Positions 52,951 through 62,814 of a stretch of DNA of 64,000 nt are shown piece after piece. The position numbers and the translations under genes were made by a program. Numbering within the stretch: position 1 is the stretch's first letter; every line of letters starts with the position of its first letter. The DNA is from Paraburkholderia adhaesiva (GTDB taxonomy: Bacteria; Pseudomonadota; Gammaproteobacteria; Burkholderiales; Burkholderiaceae). Below the pieces are notes generated by a model. It had not been told where the DNA came from and ran no database searches. It saw only the letters and a program-made list of their open reading frames with translations. The stretch covers positions 1,092,501-1,156,500 of the forward strand of contig NZ_JAJEJQ010000001.1 in assembly GCF_021390575.1 (NCBI RefSeq). The letters run 5' to 3'.

Positions 52951-54573
52951 ATGAAAGCTGTATCGCAAGCCAGCCAGCGCGCTGGTTTCGTGCCGCAGGG
53001 CGCCGGCAAACCGCTCACGGTGAAGGCGACGTTGCGCATCGCGTTCGTCGCGTTGCTGATCGGCACACTCGCAATGGGCGTGTTCTCGCTCGCGCAGATC
53101 AGCCGGCTCAACGACTCGACGCAATCGATCTACGAACAGGGTTATGTGGCGAGCCGCGCCGCCGAGGAAGCCCGCGGCCACGTACTGCGTGCGAGCCGCG
53201 CGCAGAAGATGCTGCTCACCGCCACGACCGCGAAGGAGCGTGACGAACTCGGTGCCGGCGTCGAGAGTGATCTCGCCGGGCTCACGCGCGAGATGGCCGC
53301 ACTGGAGCAATACTCGGCGCAGTCCGGCGGCGATGCGCTCGACCTGCAGAAGAAGTTCGCGGCTGCGGCGTCGACGTGGAGCGGCCACCTGCGCGATTTC
53401 GTGACGCTCGTGAAGGCACAGCCGCTCGATCTCTCGCAGATGAACTGGCAGGTCGGCACGCAGGACGTGTCGCTGCTCGTCGAAACGGAGAAGCTGGAGA
53501 AGCTCGTCGATCAGCTCGTCGAGCAGCGCGGCACCGCCGCGCGAGCCACCATCGAGAAATCGGCGTTCATCTTCAAGTCGTCGTTCGTGATGATTGCGGG
53601 CGCGACGGTCGCGCTTTTCGTCCTCGCTTTCGTCATGGGCGAGTGGGGCGTGCGGCGTATTTCGCGGCAGCTGGGCGGCGAGCCCGCGCAGGCGAGGGAG
53701 ATCGCGAGCCGCATTGCAGTGGGCGACCTCGCGCAGCCCGTCAAGGTCGATGCACGCGACGCAGCCAGCATGCTTGGCGCGCTGCGGGACATGCAGACCG
53801 GTCTTGCAACGACCGTCTCCGAAATTGCCGCGAGTGCCGAGGCCATCGCCGCGGCGTCAGGCCAGATTTCGACCGGCAATCTCGATCTTTCGCATCGGAC
53901 CGAGCAGCAGGCGGTCGCGCTCGAGCGCACGGCGAGCAGCATGGAGCAGCTCACCTCGACCGTGCGTCTGAACGCCGAAAACGCGGCGCAGGCGAGCACG
54001 CTCGCGGGCAACGCTTCCGAGATCGCGGAGCAGGGCGGCAACGTGGTGGGCCGTGTGGTCGCGACGATGAACGAGATCAACGACAGCGCGAAGAGCATCG
54101 CGGACATCATCGGCGTGATCGAGGGCATCGCGTTCCAGACCAACATCCTCGCACTCAATGCAGCCGTCGAGGCGGCGCGCGCGGGTGAGGACGGGCGCGG
54201 CTTCTCCGTCGTGGCCGCGGAGGTGCGCAACCTCGCGCAGCGCAGCGCGGCGGCGGCCAAGGAGATCAAGGCGTTGATTACCGACTCGGTGACGCGCGTG
54301 GCCAACGGCTCGACGCTCGCGCAGGACGCCGGTCAAACGATGGGCGAAGTCGTGAAGGCGGTGCAGCGCGTGAACGACATCATCGGCGAGATAACGGCGG
54401 CGTCGCACGAGCAGCGTGCGGGCATCGAGGAGATTTCCCGCGCCGTGACGCAGATGGACGCCGGCACACAGCAGAACGCGGCGCTCGTCGAAGAGGCGAC
54501 CGCAGCGGCACAGTCGCTTGACGATCAGGCGAAGACGCTCAAGCGGCTCGTCGGGAAGTTCAGGCTCGCGTGA
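52951..54573 (+). CDS. methyl-accepting chemotaxis protein
   Basis: 540 aa with AAGAAGGAGA upstream. Topology: TM1 (about 29-51), a periplasmic four-helix domain to about 205, TM2 (about 208-230), HAMP, then the signalling domain with the conserved hairpin [20 protein letters not shown] and methylation helices. Tar-type ligand domain; ligand unknown. A terminator follows. Confidence 0.95.
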   Translation: MKAVSQASQRAGFVPQGAGKPLTVKATLRIAFVALLIGTLAMGVFSLAQISRLNDSTQSIYEQGYVASRAAEEARGHVLRASRAQKMLLTATTAKERDELGAGVESDLAGLTREMAALEQYSAQSGGDALDLQKKFAAAASTWSGHLRDFVTLVKAQPLDLSQMNWQVGTQDVSLLVETEKLEKLVDQLVEQRGTAARATIEKSAFIFKSSFVMIAGATVALFVLAFVMGEWGVRRISRQLGGEPAQAREIASRIAVGDLAQPVKVDARDAASMLGALRDMQTGLATTVSEIAASAEAIAAASGQISTGNLDLSHRTEQQAVALERTASSMEQLTSTVRLNAENAAQASTLAGNASEIAEQGGNVVGRVVATMNEINDSAKSIADIIGVIEGIAFQTNILALNAAVEAARAGEDGRGFSVVAAEVRNLAQRSAAAAKEIKALITDSVTRVANGSTLAQDAGQTMGEVVKAVQRVNDIIGEITAASHEQRAGIEEISRAVTQMDAGTQQNAALVEEATAAAQSLDDQAKTLKRLVGKFRLA

Positions 54574-54602
54574 GCATCGCGCGCGTCGGTTCGTGATGAA
54601 GA

Positions 54603-54634
54603 AAGCGCCGCCCTGAGCTCATCAGGCGGCGCTT
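54603..54634. terminator. terminator between chemoreceptor and iolB
   Basis: aagcgccgccctga, gctca, tcaggcggcgctt with one bulged C, followed by TTGTTTT on the + strand. Confidence 0.85.
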
Positions 54635-54655
54635 TTGTTTTGGGCGCGTTTGCGG

Positions 54656-55459
54656 TCACTTCGCATCGCGCTCGATGATCCACTCGTGCGCGGGATCGTT
54701 GTAGAAGTGCCACTCGCGGCGCGGCCCGGCCATCACGTTCAGGTAGTACGACTCGTAGCCGTATGGCACGACGACGGGATGGTAGCCGCGCGGCACCATC
54801 ACGACGTCGTGGTCCTCGACGGCCATCGTTTCATCGAGGTCGCGCGCATCAGTGTAGACGCGCTGGAACGCGAAGCCTTGCGGCGGACTCAGGCGGTGAT
54901 AGTACGTTTCTTCGAGCGCGCTCTCCTGTGGAAGGCGGTCGGCGTCGTGCTTGTGCGGCGGATAGCTCGACGAATGTCCAGAGGGCGTGCGCACTTCCAC
55001 GACGAGCAGTGATTCGGCAGGCGCCGTCTGAGGCAGGATATCGCAGACGTAGCGCGTATTGAGGTTCTTGCCGCGCGTCGAACGCTTCATCTGCGCGGGT
55101 TCGATCAGGCGCACCGGTAGGGTGCCCTTCGCAGGTGCGCTCGCCACGCCCACTTCGGCGTCGCGCGTGGCCCGCACCGTGGCCTTGACGCCGGGCGGCA
55201 CGTACACCGCGTACGGCGCGGCGTCTTCGAACACGCTGTCGCGCGAGCCGAGACTCGACCAGCGCTCGCCGCCCGCTTCGACATCCACGGCGCCCGTGAG
55301 CACGACGATGCAACTCTCGCGCTCCTTGTCGTACACGTAGACCACGTCGGCTTCGGACAGCCGGTATGCGGCAAAGCCGACGTAGTGCCAGCCCGCCGTC
55401 ACGGGCGTGACGCGCGCGATCGTCTGGCCTTCGCGCGCGGCTTTCACTAGCAGAGTCAT
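54656..55459 (-). CDS. iolB: 5-deoxy-glucuronate isomerase IolB
   Basis: 267 aa, full length. Cupin protein; motifs VRTPSGHSSSYPPHKHD (metal-binding His) and ALEETYYHRLSPPQGFAFQR are typical. It converts 5-deoxyglucuronate to 5-dehydro-2-deoxygluconate in myo-inositol breakdown. Last gene of the leftward inositol cluster, separated from iolE by a palindromic repeat. Confidence 0.95.
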   Translation of the reverse strand: MTLLVKAAREGQTIARVTPVTAGWHYVGFAAYRLSEADVVYVYDKERESCIVVLTGAVDVEAGGERWSSLGSRDSVFEDAAPYAVYVPPGVKATVRATRDAEVGVASAPAKGTLPVRLIEPAQMKRSTRGKNLNTRYVCDILPQTAPAESLLVVEVRTPSGHSSSYPPHKHDADRLPQESALEETYYHRLSPPQGFAFQRVYTDARDLDETMAVEDHDVVMVPRGYHPVVVPYGYESYYLNVMAGPRREWHFYNDPAHEWIIERDAK

Positions 55460-55471
55460 GCTGCCTCCTGT

Positions 55472-55519
55472 CGGCCCGAGTTAGTGCTTTAGCACTTACT
55501 CGGGCGCCATGCAAAGCGT
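55472..55519. repeat. palindromic repeat, iolE/iolB copy
   Basis: cccgagttagtgct, tt, agcacttactcggg (14-bp arms, one mismatch), then gcgccatgcaaagc. Three related copies lie at 62657-62791. It includes the stop codon and last codons of iolE. Confidence 0.85.
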
Positions 55520-56419
55520 TGTAGCGTCGATCGGCGCGTCAACGAGCGCGCGCAGCGTGCGAAAGCCCTTCTGCGCATACGCATACGATGGCGCGACGAC
55601 CGGATCCTGTTCGGCTTCGACGACGAACCAGGCGCGATAGCCGTGATGTTTCAGCCGACCGACGATGGCCGGGAAGTTCACCGCGCCGTCGCCGGGCACC
55701 GTGAACGCGCCCGCGAGCACCGCATCGAGGAAGCTCCAGTTGCGGTTGCGCGCGAGCTTGACGACTGCGGGGCGCACGTCCTTGCAGTGCACGTGACACA
55801 CGCGTGCGATGTGCCTGTCGAGAACCGCAACAGGATCGCCTCCCGCGAATGTTATGTGGCCCGTGTCGAACAGTAGACCCACAGCGTCGCTCGTGCGCGC
55901 CATGAGCCTGTCCACATCGGCGCTCGTTTCGACGTAGGCACCCATGTGATGGTGATACGCGAGGCGCACGCCGCGTGAGAGCGTATAGCGCGCGAATGCG
56001 TCGACGCGTTCGGCGTAGGCGTCCCACTGTGCGTCGGTGAAAAAGCGCGGCCGCTGATAAAGCGGACGTGGCGCGCCCTGGATCGAATCGGCGACTTCGC
56101 CGTAGACCATCACCGTCGCGCCATTTTGCGCGAGCAGGTCGAGATGCTTGTCCACGGCGGCGATTTCCTCTTCGACGCTGCGGCGCGCAAGCATCCCCGA
56201 ATACCAACCCGATACGAGCGCAAGCCCGTATTGCGCGAGCAGGGCCTTGAGCGCCTCGGGCTCGCGCGGAAACTTGTTGCCGAGTTCGAACCCCTCGTAG
56301 CCGATCTCACGGCCTTCGGTGAGGGCCACGGCCAGCGGTGTTTCGCCGCCGAGCGAAGGCAGGTCGTCGTTCATCCACGAAAGCGGATTGACGCCGATGC
56401 GTACTTCAAATGCGCTCAT
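55496..56419 (-). CDS. iolE: myo-inosose-2 dehydratase IolE
   Basis: 307 aa TIM-barrel protein. Start MSAFEVRIGVNPLSWMNDD and motifs EGFELGNKFPRE, YHHHMGAYVE and LLFDTGHITFAGGD match IolE. It dehydrates 2-keto-myo-inositol. The ATG overlaps the iolD stop. The final residues (LCMAPE-stop) are encoded by a palindromic repeat, so the natural C-terminus may have been changed by repeat insertion. Confidence 0.95.
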   Translation of the reverse strand: MSAFEVRIGVNPLSWMNDDLPSLGGETPLAVALTEGREIGYEGFELGNKFPREPEALKALLAQYGLALVSGWYSGMLARRSVEEEIAAVDKHLDLLAQNGATVMVYGEVADSIQGAPRPLYQRPRFFTDAQWDAYAERVDAFARYTLSRGVRLAYHHHMGAYVETSADVDRLMARTSDAVGLLFDTGHITFAGGDPVAVLDRHIARVCHVHCKDVRPAVVKLARNRNWSFLDAVLAGAFTVPGDGAVNFPAIVGRLKHHGYRAWFVVEAEQDPVVAPSYAYAQKGFRTLRALVDAPIDATTLCMAPE

Positions 56420-58428
56420 GTGGGCTCCTCGTTGCCAGGATCGTCTTGCGCCGCGTCGGCTGCGTCGTCCTCCGTACGCGTGGCTTCGTCAGCGCCATGC
56501 GCATGCTTGCGGCCCCCGCGCGCGGCGAGCGCCTCGTCGTAGCGCTCGCGTGCCACGCGCACCGTGGCGCGCGACGAGACTTCGGGCACTGCGACTTCCC
56601 ACCACCAGCCACCGTCCTCGGTCGTGCGCGCCGGATCGGTGTCGATGCTGATGAGGTAGGTGCGCGTCGAGGCACGCGCGCGCTGCATCGCGATTTCGAG
56701 TTCCGCGATGTTGCCGACGTGCTCGGCCTGCGCCCCGAGGGAACGCGCGTGCGACGCGAAGTCGATGCGTGGCGCGCCGAGCGGGCCCTGTGCGCAGTCG
56801 TCGAAGAGGTTGTTGAACGGTGCGCCGCCGCACGCCTGCTGCAGGCGGTTGATGCACCCATAGCCGCGGTTGTCGAGCACGACGATGATGAGCTTCGCGC
56901 CGAGCATCACCGAAGTCGCAATTTCGCTGTTCATCATCAGATAGCTGCCGTCACCCACCATCACGATGACTTCGCGATCGGGCCGCGCGAGTTTCGCACC
57001 GAGCCCTCCCGCGATTTCGTAGCCCATGCACGAGTAGCCGTATTCGACGTGATACGCGCCCGGCCGGCCCGGGCGCCAGAGCTTGTGCAACTCTGCAGGC
57101 AGCGTGCCCGCGGCGCACACGACGATGTCGTCGGTCGGCGAGCGGCTCGACGAGCGTTGCACCGCGCCAATCACATCGGCGTCGTACGGCAGGCAGTTGC
57201 GGTCCTGCGGTGCGTGCGTCAAACGCTCGACGCCCTCGCGCCACGTGCTCGCGAGTTGCAGCGCGCGTGCGGTCCAGTTCGCGTCCGCGCGCCAGTTGCC
57301 GAGCTCGCTGCCGAGCACAACGAGCGCGAGACGCGCGTCGGCCTCGACGGCCAGGCCATCGTGCTTGATCGCATCGAAGCCGTTGGCGTTCACGCCCATC
57401 ACGTGCGCGTGCCGGAACAGCGAATTCGAACCTGTCGTGAAGTCCTGCAGCCGCGTGCCGATCGCGAGAATGCAATCGGCGTCGGCGGCGAGCGCGTTGG
57501 CGGCGGGGGAGCCCGTCACGCCGATCGCGCCTACGTTAAGCGGATCGTCCCATGCAAGCGAGCCCTTGCCCGCCTGCGTTTCGGCGACCGGAATGCCGCG
57601 TGCGGCGGCGAGTGCCTGGAGCGCTTCCGATGCGCGCGAATACAGCACACCGCCGCCCGCAATGATCAGCGGACGTTTCGCGCGGAAGAGCTGCACGAGC
57701 GCGGCGTCGATGTCGGTCTGCGCCGGCGCGGCCGCGCGAGCGTTCACGAGGCGCGGTGTGAAGAAGCTGGCGGGGTAGTCCCACGCGGTTGCCTGCACGT
57801 CCTGCGGCAGCGCCAGCGTGACGGGGCCGCACAGCGCGGCGTCGGTCAGGACGCGCACCGCGCGCGGCAGCGCAGTGAGAAGCTGCGCGGGATGGACGAT
57901 GCGGTCGAAGTAGCGCGACACGGGCTTAAGCGCGTCGTTGGCCGAGACGCCGCCGTCGTGCATGTCCTCGACCTGCTGCAACACCGGATCGGGTTCGCGC
58001 GAAACGAAGATGTCGCCCGGCAGGAGCAGGAGCGGCAGGCGGTTCACGTGCGCGAGTGCCGCGGCCGTAACGAGGTTCGTCGCGCCGGGTCCGATCGACG
58101 TGGTCACGGCCATCATGCGACGGCGCAAATGCGCCTTCGCAAAGGCGATCGCGCTGTGGGCCATCGCCTGTTCATTGTGCGCGCGCAGCGTGGGCAATTC
58201 GTGACGCCAGTGGTAGAGCGCCTCGCCGAGCCCGGCGACGTTGCCATGGCCGAAGATCGCGAAAACACCGCCGAAGAGCGGTTCGGTGCGGCCCGAACCG
58301 TCTTCGCAGGTGACGCGTTGTGCCGCGAGATAGCGCACCAGGGCCTGCGCAGCCGTGAGGCGCACGGTGGCTCCGTGTGCAGCGGCTGGCTGGTTTTCGT
58401 TCGCAGCGGGGGCAATGCGCTGGTTCAT
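56416..58428 (-). CDS. iolD: 3D-(3,5/4)-trihydroxycyclohexane-1,2-dione hydrolase IolD
   Basis: 670 aa from ATG 58428, overlapping the iolC stop. ThDP-dependent enzyme: N-terminal RLTAAQALVRYLAAQRV, FGHGNVAGLGEALYHWR, and the ThDP-binding GDGSYLMMNSEIATSVMLG region near the C-terminus. It opens the ring to 5-deoxyglucuronate. A 40-residue C-terminal tail rich in Asp/Glu/Thr is additional. Confidence 0.95.
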   Translation of the reverse strand: MNQRIAPAANENQPAAAHGATVRLTAAQALVRYLAAQRVTCEDGSGRTEPLFGGVFAIFGHGNVAGLGEALYHWRHELPTLRAHNEQAMAHSAIAFAKAHLRRRMMAVTTSIGPGATNLVTAAALAHVNRLPLLLLPGDIFVSREPDPVLQQVEDMHDGGVSANDALKPVSRYFDRIVHPAQLLTALPRAVRVLTDAALCGPVTLALPQDVQATAWDYPASFFTPRLVNARAAAPAQTDIDAALVQLFRAKRPLIIAGGGVLYSRASEALQALAAARGIPVAETQAGKGSLAWDDPLNVGAIGVTGSPAANALAADADCILAIGTRLQDFTTGSNSLFRHAHVMGVNANGFDAIKHDGLAVEADARLALVVLGSELGNWRADANWTARALQLASTWREGVERLTHAPQDRNCLPYDADVIGAVQRSSSRSPTDDIVVCAAGTLPAELHKLWRPGRPGAYHVEYGYSCMGYEIAGGLGAKLARPDREVIVMVGDGSYLMMNSEIATSVMLGAKLIIVVLDNRGYGCINRLQQACGGAPFNNLFDDCAQGPLGAPRIDFASHARSLGAQAEHVGNIAELEIAMQRARASTRTYLISIDTDPARTTEDGGWWWEVAVPEVSSRATVRVARERYDEALAARGGRKHAHGADEATRTEDDAADAAQDDPGNEEPT

Positions 58429-60452
58429 GCTGCTTTCTCCTCGTGCGCGTGCGTTGCGGCATCGCCCGCTTCGGGTGGCCGTGCATTGGCGCGCGCGGCG
58501 CGCCAGGCGGCGATCAGCGTTTCGAATGTGCGGCGCACGCGGGCGATCAGTTCGTCGTCGTCGATCTCGCCTGCCAGCCAGGCGAGGCTCGGATCGTGGT
58601 GGATCGTGCGGCCCACGGTGAAGCCACGGCAGGTGGACGATTGCGCCGCGTTGTGAAAGCCCTCCAGCAGTTGCTCGACGCTTGCAGCAAGGCCCAGCAG
58701 CACGACGCCGCGGCAGTACGGGTCGCGCTCGGCGATCAGTGCGTCGATGGCGCGCCATTGCGCGGCGTCCATCGGTTCGAGCTTCCACCACTCAGGATAG
58801 ATGCCGATGTTGTAAATGCGCTTGAGTGCTCTGTAGACCGTATCGGGCGCGTTCGGTACGCCGCCCAGTTTCGGCGGGATCACTTCGAGCAGCAGTTCGT
58901 GGCCGCTCGCCTGCACCGTGTCGTAAAGCGCGTGCAATTGCGATTCCTGCTCGATGCGCTGTTCGACGGGTTCGTCGGGATGGAACTGCACGAGGCACTT
59001 CACGATGTGATCGCGAGGCCAGCTTGCGAGCGTCGTGCCGACGGACCGGCCATGATCAAACACTAGCGGAACCGAGCCTGGCAGTTCGACAGGGCGACCG
59101 ATCCACCATCCGCGCCCGGTCGCGGCATTCAATGCGTCCTGTCCGTAGCGGTCATCGATCAGGATACCGATGCGTCCCTGCAGACCGCGTTCGCGTTCGG
59201 TCTGCGCGACGGCCTCGACGAAGAGATTCTTGAGCCGGACGATGCGCGACTCATCGGCGCCTGTCTGCTGGGCGAGTTCGAAGAACGGGTTGCGGTGGTC
59301 GAACGCGAAACCGAGCACTTCGTCGCGCGGTGTACGTGCGGGCGTGACGCGATGCAGGCGTGCGAGCGTCGCGTCGCGGTCCGGGCGACTCATGCGCACG
59401 GGATCGGCGGTGGCTTCACGCAGGAAGTAGTCGAGTTCGGCGGGTGTAGGCATGGCCGGTGCGCAGCCATGGCGCGATACGACGAGCGCGCCGCACGCGT
59501 TGGCGGCGCGCGCGCAGTCTTCGAGCGGCGCGTCGCGCAGCCAGCCCGAGAGGAACCCCGAGGCGAATGCATCGCCTGCGCCGAGCACGTTGAGCACTTC
59601 CACTTCGACCCCGCGTTGCATCGATAGCGCTTCGAGCGATGCGGGCACCGCGCCCTCGATGATCTGGCAGCCGAGCGGCCCGCGCTTGACGACAAGCGTG
59701 GCTTGCGTGACTTCGCGCACACGCGCGAGCGAATCGATCAGCGATGCGTTACCGCCTGCAATACGGAATTCCTCCTCGGTGCCGATCACGAGATCGAAGA
59801 GCGGCAGGATGCGCTGCAGATGCGCGGAAACACCTTCGCTCGCGACGAAGCGTGTTTCGCCATCGGCCTTGCCGGTGAGGCCCCAGAGCACCGGGCGATA
59901 GTCGATATCCAGCACCGTTCGCACATCGTTGCGGCGCGCGTAGTCGAGCGCGGTGAGGCTCGTGCGGTTGACCTGTTCGGTGGAGAAGTGCGTGCCGGTG
60001 ATCAGGAGCGCTTTCGATGAAGCGATGAACGCCTCGTCGAAGTCGTGTGGATCGACGGCCATGTCGGCGCAGTTCTCGCGATAGAAGATGAGCGGGAACG
60101 TATCGCGGTCCCTGATGCCGAGCAGCACGAGCGCGGTGAGTCGCGCGGGGTCCACGCGCACGTGGCTCGTGTCGCAGCCTTCTTTCGCGAGCGTTTCGAC
60201 GAGAAAACGGCCCATGTGGTCGTCGCCGACGCGCGTGAGCATTGCCGCGTCGAGCCCGAGCCGCGCGCAGCCGAACGCGATATTCGCCGACGAGCCGCCC
60301 AGATACTTCGCGAATGTCGAGACGTCTTCGAGTCGTGCGCCCACCTGTTGCGCGTAGAGGTCCACACCGAGGCGCCCGAGGCAGACGATGTCGCGCCGCT
60401 TGTCCGCAGCGAAGCGGGAGGCCGTGGCCGAAGGGGAACGGGTCATTGCCAT
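58425..60452 (-). CDS. iolC: IolC kinase fused to DUF2090 aldolase-like domain
   Basis: 675 aa. The N-terminal half is a PfkB-type kinase (YLGGSSANIAFGCARLGLDA and NVLGAGDAFASGFLSGWL with the catalytic Asp) that phosphorylates 5-dehydro-2-deoxygluconate. The C-terminal half (from about 340) is a DUF2090 domain, LacD/IolJ-like, expected to act as aldolase on the product. The start at 60452 is preferred because AGGA sits 6 nt upstream; ATG 60458 is too close to it. The fusion is common in proteobacteria. Confidence 0.93.
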   Translation of the reverse strand: MAMTRSPSATASRFAADKRRDIVCLGRLGVDLYAQQVGARLEDVSTFAKYLGGSSANIAFGCARLGLDAAMLTRVGDDHMGRFLVETLAKEGCDTSHVRVDPARLTALVLLGIRDRDTFPLIFYRENCADMAVDPHDFDEAFIASSKALLITGTHFSTEQVNRTSLTALDYARRNDVRTVLDIDYRPVLWGLTGKADGETRFVASEGVSAHLQRILPLFDLVIGTEEEFRIAGGNASLIDSLARVREVTQATLVVKRGPLGCQIIEGAVPASLEALSMQRGVEVEVLNVLGAGDAFASGFLSGWLRDAPLEDCARAANACGALVVSRHGCAPAMPTPAELDYFLREATADPVRMSRPDRDATLARLHRVTPARTPRDEVLGFAFDHRNPFFELAQQTGADESRIVRLKNLFVEAVAQTERERGLQGRIGILIDDRYGQDALNAATGRGWWIGRPVELPGSVPLVFDHGRSVGTTLASWPRDHIVKCLVQFHPDEPVEQRIEQESQLHALYDTVQASGHELLLEVIPPKLGGVPNAPDTVYRALKRIYNIGIYPEWWKLEPMDAAQWRAIDALIAERDPYCRGVVLLGLAASVEQLLEGFHNAAQSSTCRGFTVGRTIHHDPSLAWLAGEIDDDELIARVRRTFETLIAAWRAARANARPPEAGDAATHAHEEKAA

Positions 60453-60492
60453 ATACATTCCTCGTGAATTCGATGCCTGCGTCTGAACGCGA

Positions 60493-61302
60493 TCAGATAG
60501 TTGCGCCGTCGAGTTCCGCGATCAACTTTTGCATTTCTGCGCCGCCCGCCATCATGTCGAGTACCTCGTTCTTGCTGATGGTCTCTTTGGTGAAGGTGCC
60601 GAGCGAGCGTCCGCGATTGAGCAGCGTGAACGAATCGCCGATGGGGTAGGCATGGTGGACGTTGTGCGTGATGAAAATCACCGAGATGCCCTTCGCGCGC
60701 GCGTTGTGGATCAGCTTGAGCACGTTGAAGCTCTGCTTGACGCCGAGCGCGGCGGTCGGTTCGTCGAGGATCAGCACGCGCGCACCGAAGTGGATCGCGC
60801 GCGCAATCGCGAGACACTGGCGCTCGCCGCCCGACATCGTGCCGATGGCCTGATGCGGATCGCGAACGTTGATGCCCATTTCGGAGAGACGATCCTTCGC
60901 GATCGTCGCGCATGAATCGAGATCCATGACGTTCAGGAAACCGAACAGCTTTTTCTGCGGCTCACGGCCCATAAAGAAATTGCGCGCGACGGAAAGGAGC
61001 GGCACGAGCGCGAGATCCTGATAGACGGTCGCGATGCCGAGATCGAGCGCGTCTTTCGGCGATTCGAACTGCACGGGCTGGCCGTCCACCAAATACTGAC
61101 CTGAGGAAGGCGCGTGCACGCCAGCGAGCGTTTTGATGAGCGTGGATTTGCCCGCGCCGTTGTCGCCCAGCAGGCAGTGCACTTCGCCGCGCTTCAGGCG
61201 CATCGTGACGCCGCTCAGCGCGATGACCTTGCCGAAAAACTTGCTGACGTTTTCGAGTGCGAGGATCGTGTCGGCGCCTTTATCGATGATCGGTTCTGAC
61301 AT
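60493..61302 (-). CDS. sugar (inositol) ABC transporter ATPase
   Basis: 269 aa, a single-domain ATPase: Walker [10 protein letters not shown], signature [17 protein letters not shown] and Walker [13 protein letters not shown]. Ribose-type importers usually have a tandem ATPase; the one-domain form is found with some inositol and fructose systems. Next to permease and iol genes, so myo-inositol uptake is likely. Confidence 0.9.
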   Translation of the reverse strand: MSEPIIDKGADTILALENVSKFFGKVIALSGVTMRLKRGEVHCLLGDNGAGKSTLIKTLAGVHAPSSGQYLVDGQPVQFESPKDALDLGIATVYQDLALVPLLSVARNFFMGREPQKKLFGFLNVMDLDSCATIAKDRLSEMGINVRDPHQAIGTMSGGERQCLAIARAIHFGARVLILDEPTAALGVKQSFNVLKLIHNARAKGISVIFITHNVHHAYPIGDSFTLLNRGRSLGTFTKETISKNEVLDMMAGGAEMQKLIAELDGATI

Positions 61303-61315
61303 GACAGTCTCCCGG

Positions 61316-62494
61316 TTACGACTGCGCGACGCGGCGGCGCACGTAGTGGTTGAACAGCACGGCCATCAGCAGCATCACGCCGAGGAATACGCGGAACCAG
61401 TCCGAGTCGATGTTCGTGTAGGTGATACCGATCTGCACGACGCCGAAGATCAGCGCGCCAAACGCGGCACCGATCACCGAGCCATAGCCGCCCGTGAGCA
61501 ACGTGCCGCCGATCACTGCGGCGATGATCGCCTCGAATTCCTTCTGGATGCCACGGTCGGCGGCGGCCGAGCCGATGTCGCAGACCTGCAGCACGGCGAA
61601 GAGGCAGGAGCAGAACGCGGTCAGCATGAAGAGCGAGATCTTGACGCGCTTCACAGGTACGCCGACGTTCTTCGCGGCATTCGCATCGCCGCCCACGGCG
61701 AGAATCCAGTTGCCGTAGCGTGTTCTCGCGAGCACGAACGCGCCGATCGCGGTGAGCCCGAACCACCAGAGGATCACCTTCGGCACGCCGGGGACGAGCG
61801 GTTGGCCGTTGTCGAGCATCCTGCCGATGCCCATGTGCGCGAGCGCGACGAAGAGGCTCCTGAACGCGGTGCCGTGAAAGAGCAGGTTGGTGAGCCAGTC
61901 GGCTCGCGCGACGTCGCCGACGCCGGAGACGATCGTGCGGTTGGCGAACATGACCGACAAGGCGAGCGTGAGGCCGCGCAGGATGAAGAGGAACGCAAGC
62001 GTGACGATGAACGACGGCAGCCGCGTGCGCATCACGAGATAGCCGTTGAGCGCGCCGAGCGCGACACAGCACACGAACGCGAAGAGGATCGAGAGCCAGA
62101 TCGGCAAGTGGAAGTACATGGTCGGGATCGCGACCATCATGCCCGCGAAGCCGATCATCGAGCCGATGGAGAGGTCGAACTCGCCGGCGATCATCAGAAG
62201 ACACGCGCCCATGGCGAGGATGCCGAGGTAGGCTGCGACCTGCGACCAGTTCATCACGCCGTCGAGATCGAACATGCCGGAGCCGCCCGCGCCGATGGCG
62301 AACACGGCGAAGACGAGCACGGTGCCGGAAATCGCTGCGAATTCGGGGCGGCCGAGCAGATGCCCGAACCGCGATTCGCGGCGCACGCGTTCGTCGGCGG
62401 AGCCGGCTCCGGTCGGAGCCTGTGGTGCGGCGCTTGGGTCTTGCGCGTTGCCGTCGTGTCCGTGCGAGGGAAAGTGTTTGCCAGCTACACCCAT
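61316..62494 (-). CDS. sugar (inositol) ABC transporter permease
   Basis: 392 aa. BPD_transp_2-type permease with [20 protein letters not shown], the family fingerprint, and [20 protein letters not shown]. The N-terminal 45 residues are polar and variable. It lies 13 nt before the ATPase gene and 320 nt after the binding-protein gene; the gap holds repeat hairpins. Confidence 0.92.
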   Translation of the reverse strand: MGVAGKHFPSHGHDGNAQDPSAAPQAPTGAGSADERVRRESRFGHLLGRPEFAAISGTVLVFAVFAIGAGGSGMFDLDGVMNWSQVAAYLGILAMGACLLMIAGEFDLSIGSMIGFAGMMVAIPTMYFHLPIWLSILFAFVCCVALGALNGYLVMRTRLPSFIVTLAFLFILRGLTLALSVMFANRTIVSGVGDVARADWLTNLLFHGTAFRSLFVALAHMGIGRMLDNGQPLVPGVPKVILWWFGLTAIGAFVLARTRYGNWILAVGGDANAAKNVGVPVKRVKISLFMLTAFCSCLFAVLQVCDIGSAAADRGIQKEFEAIIAAVIGGTLLTGGYGSVIGAAFGALIFGVVQIGITYTNIDSDWFRVFLGVMLLMAVLFNHYVRRRVAQS

Positions 62495-62814
62495 GATGTC
62501 TCCTTACTTCGGTCCTGTCCCACTACGGATGCCCAATCCACACCGTGCGCGCGACAGCAACGTGGCACGCACGGCGGCAACGCACCAGTGAGTAACGCGC
62601 GGCGCGGTGGGCGAGGGGCGAAGCGGTGATCGCAAGGAGCGAACCGTCGCCGCGTGTCGGCCCGAGTTAGTGCTTTAGCACTTACTCGGGCCCCATGCAG
62701 AGCAGTCGGCCCGAGTTAATGCTTTACGGGCTCCATGCAGGGCACTCGGCATTGAGTCAGCGCTTCAGCACTCACTCAGGCCCCATGCAAAGCTGGTTGA
62801 CGAAAACCAGCGAA
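62495..62814. other. gap between binding-protein and permease genes, with hairpin repeats
   Basis: 320 bp without a gene. The right part holds three palindromic repeat units; the left part shows nothing else. Hairpins here could raise the level of the binding-protein mRNA over the permease part. Confidence 0.6.
62657..62791. repeat. three tandem palindromic repeat units
   Basis: Unit 1 (62657-62705) is a near-exact match to the iolE copy. Unit 2 (62706-62745) lacks one arm of the stem. Unit 3 (62746-62791) is more diverged (cattgagtcagcgcttcag with cactcactcagg). All share the trailing SCCATGCARRGC box. Confidence 0.8.
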
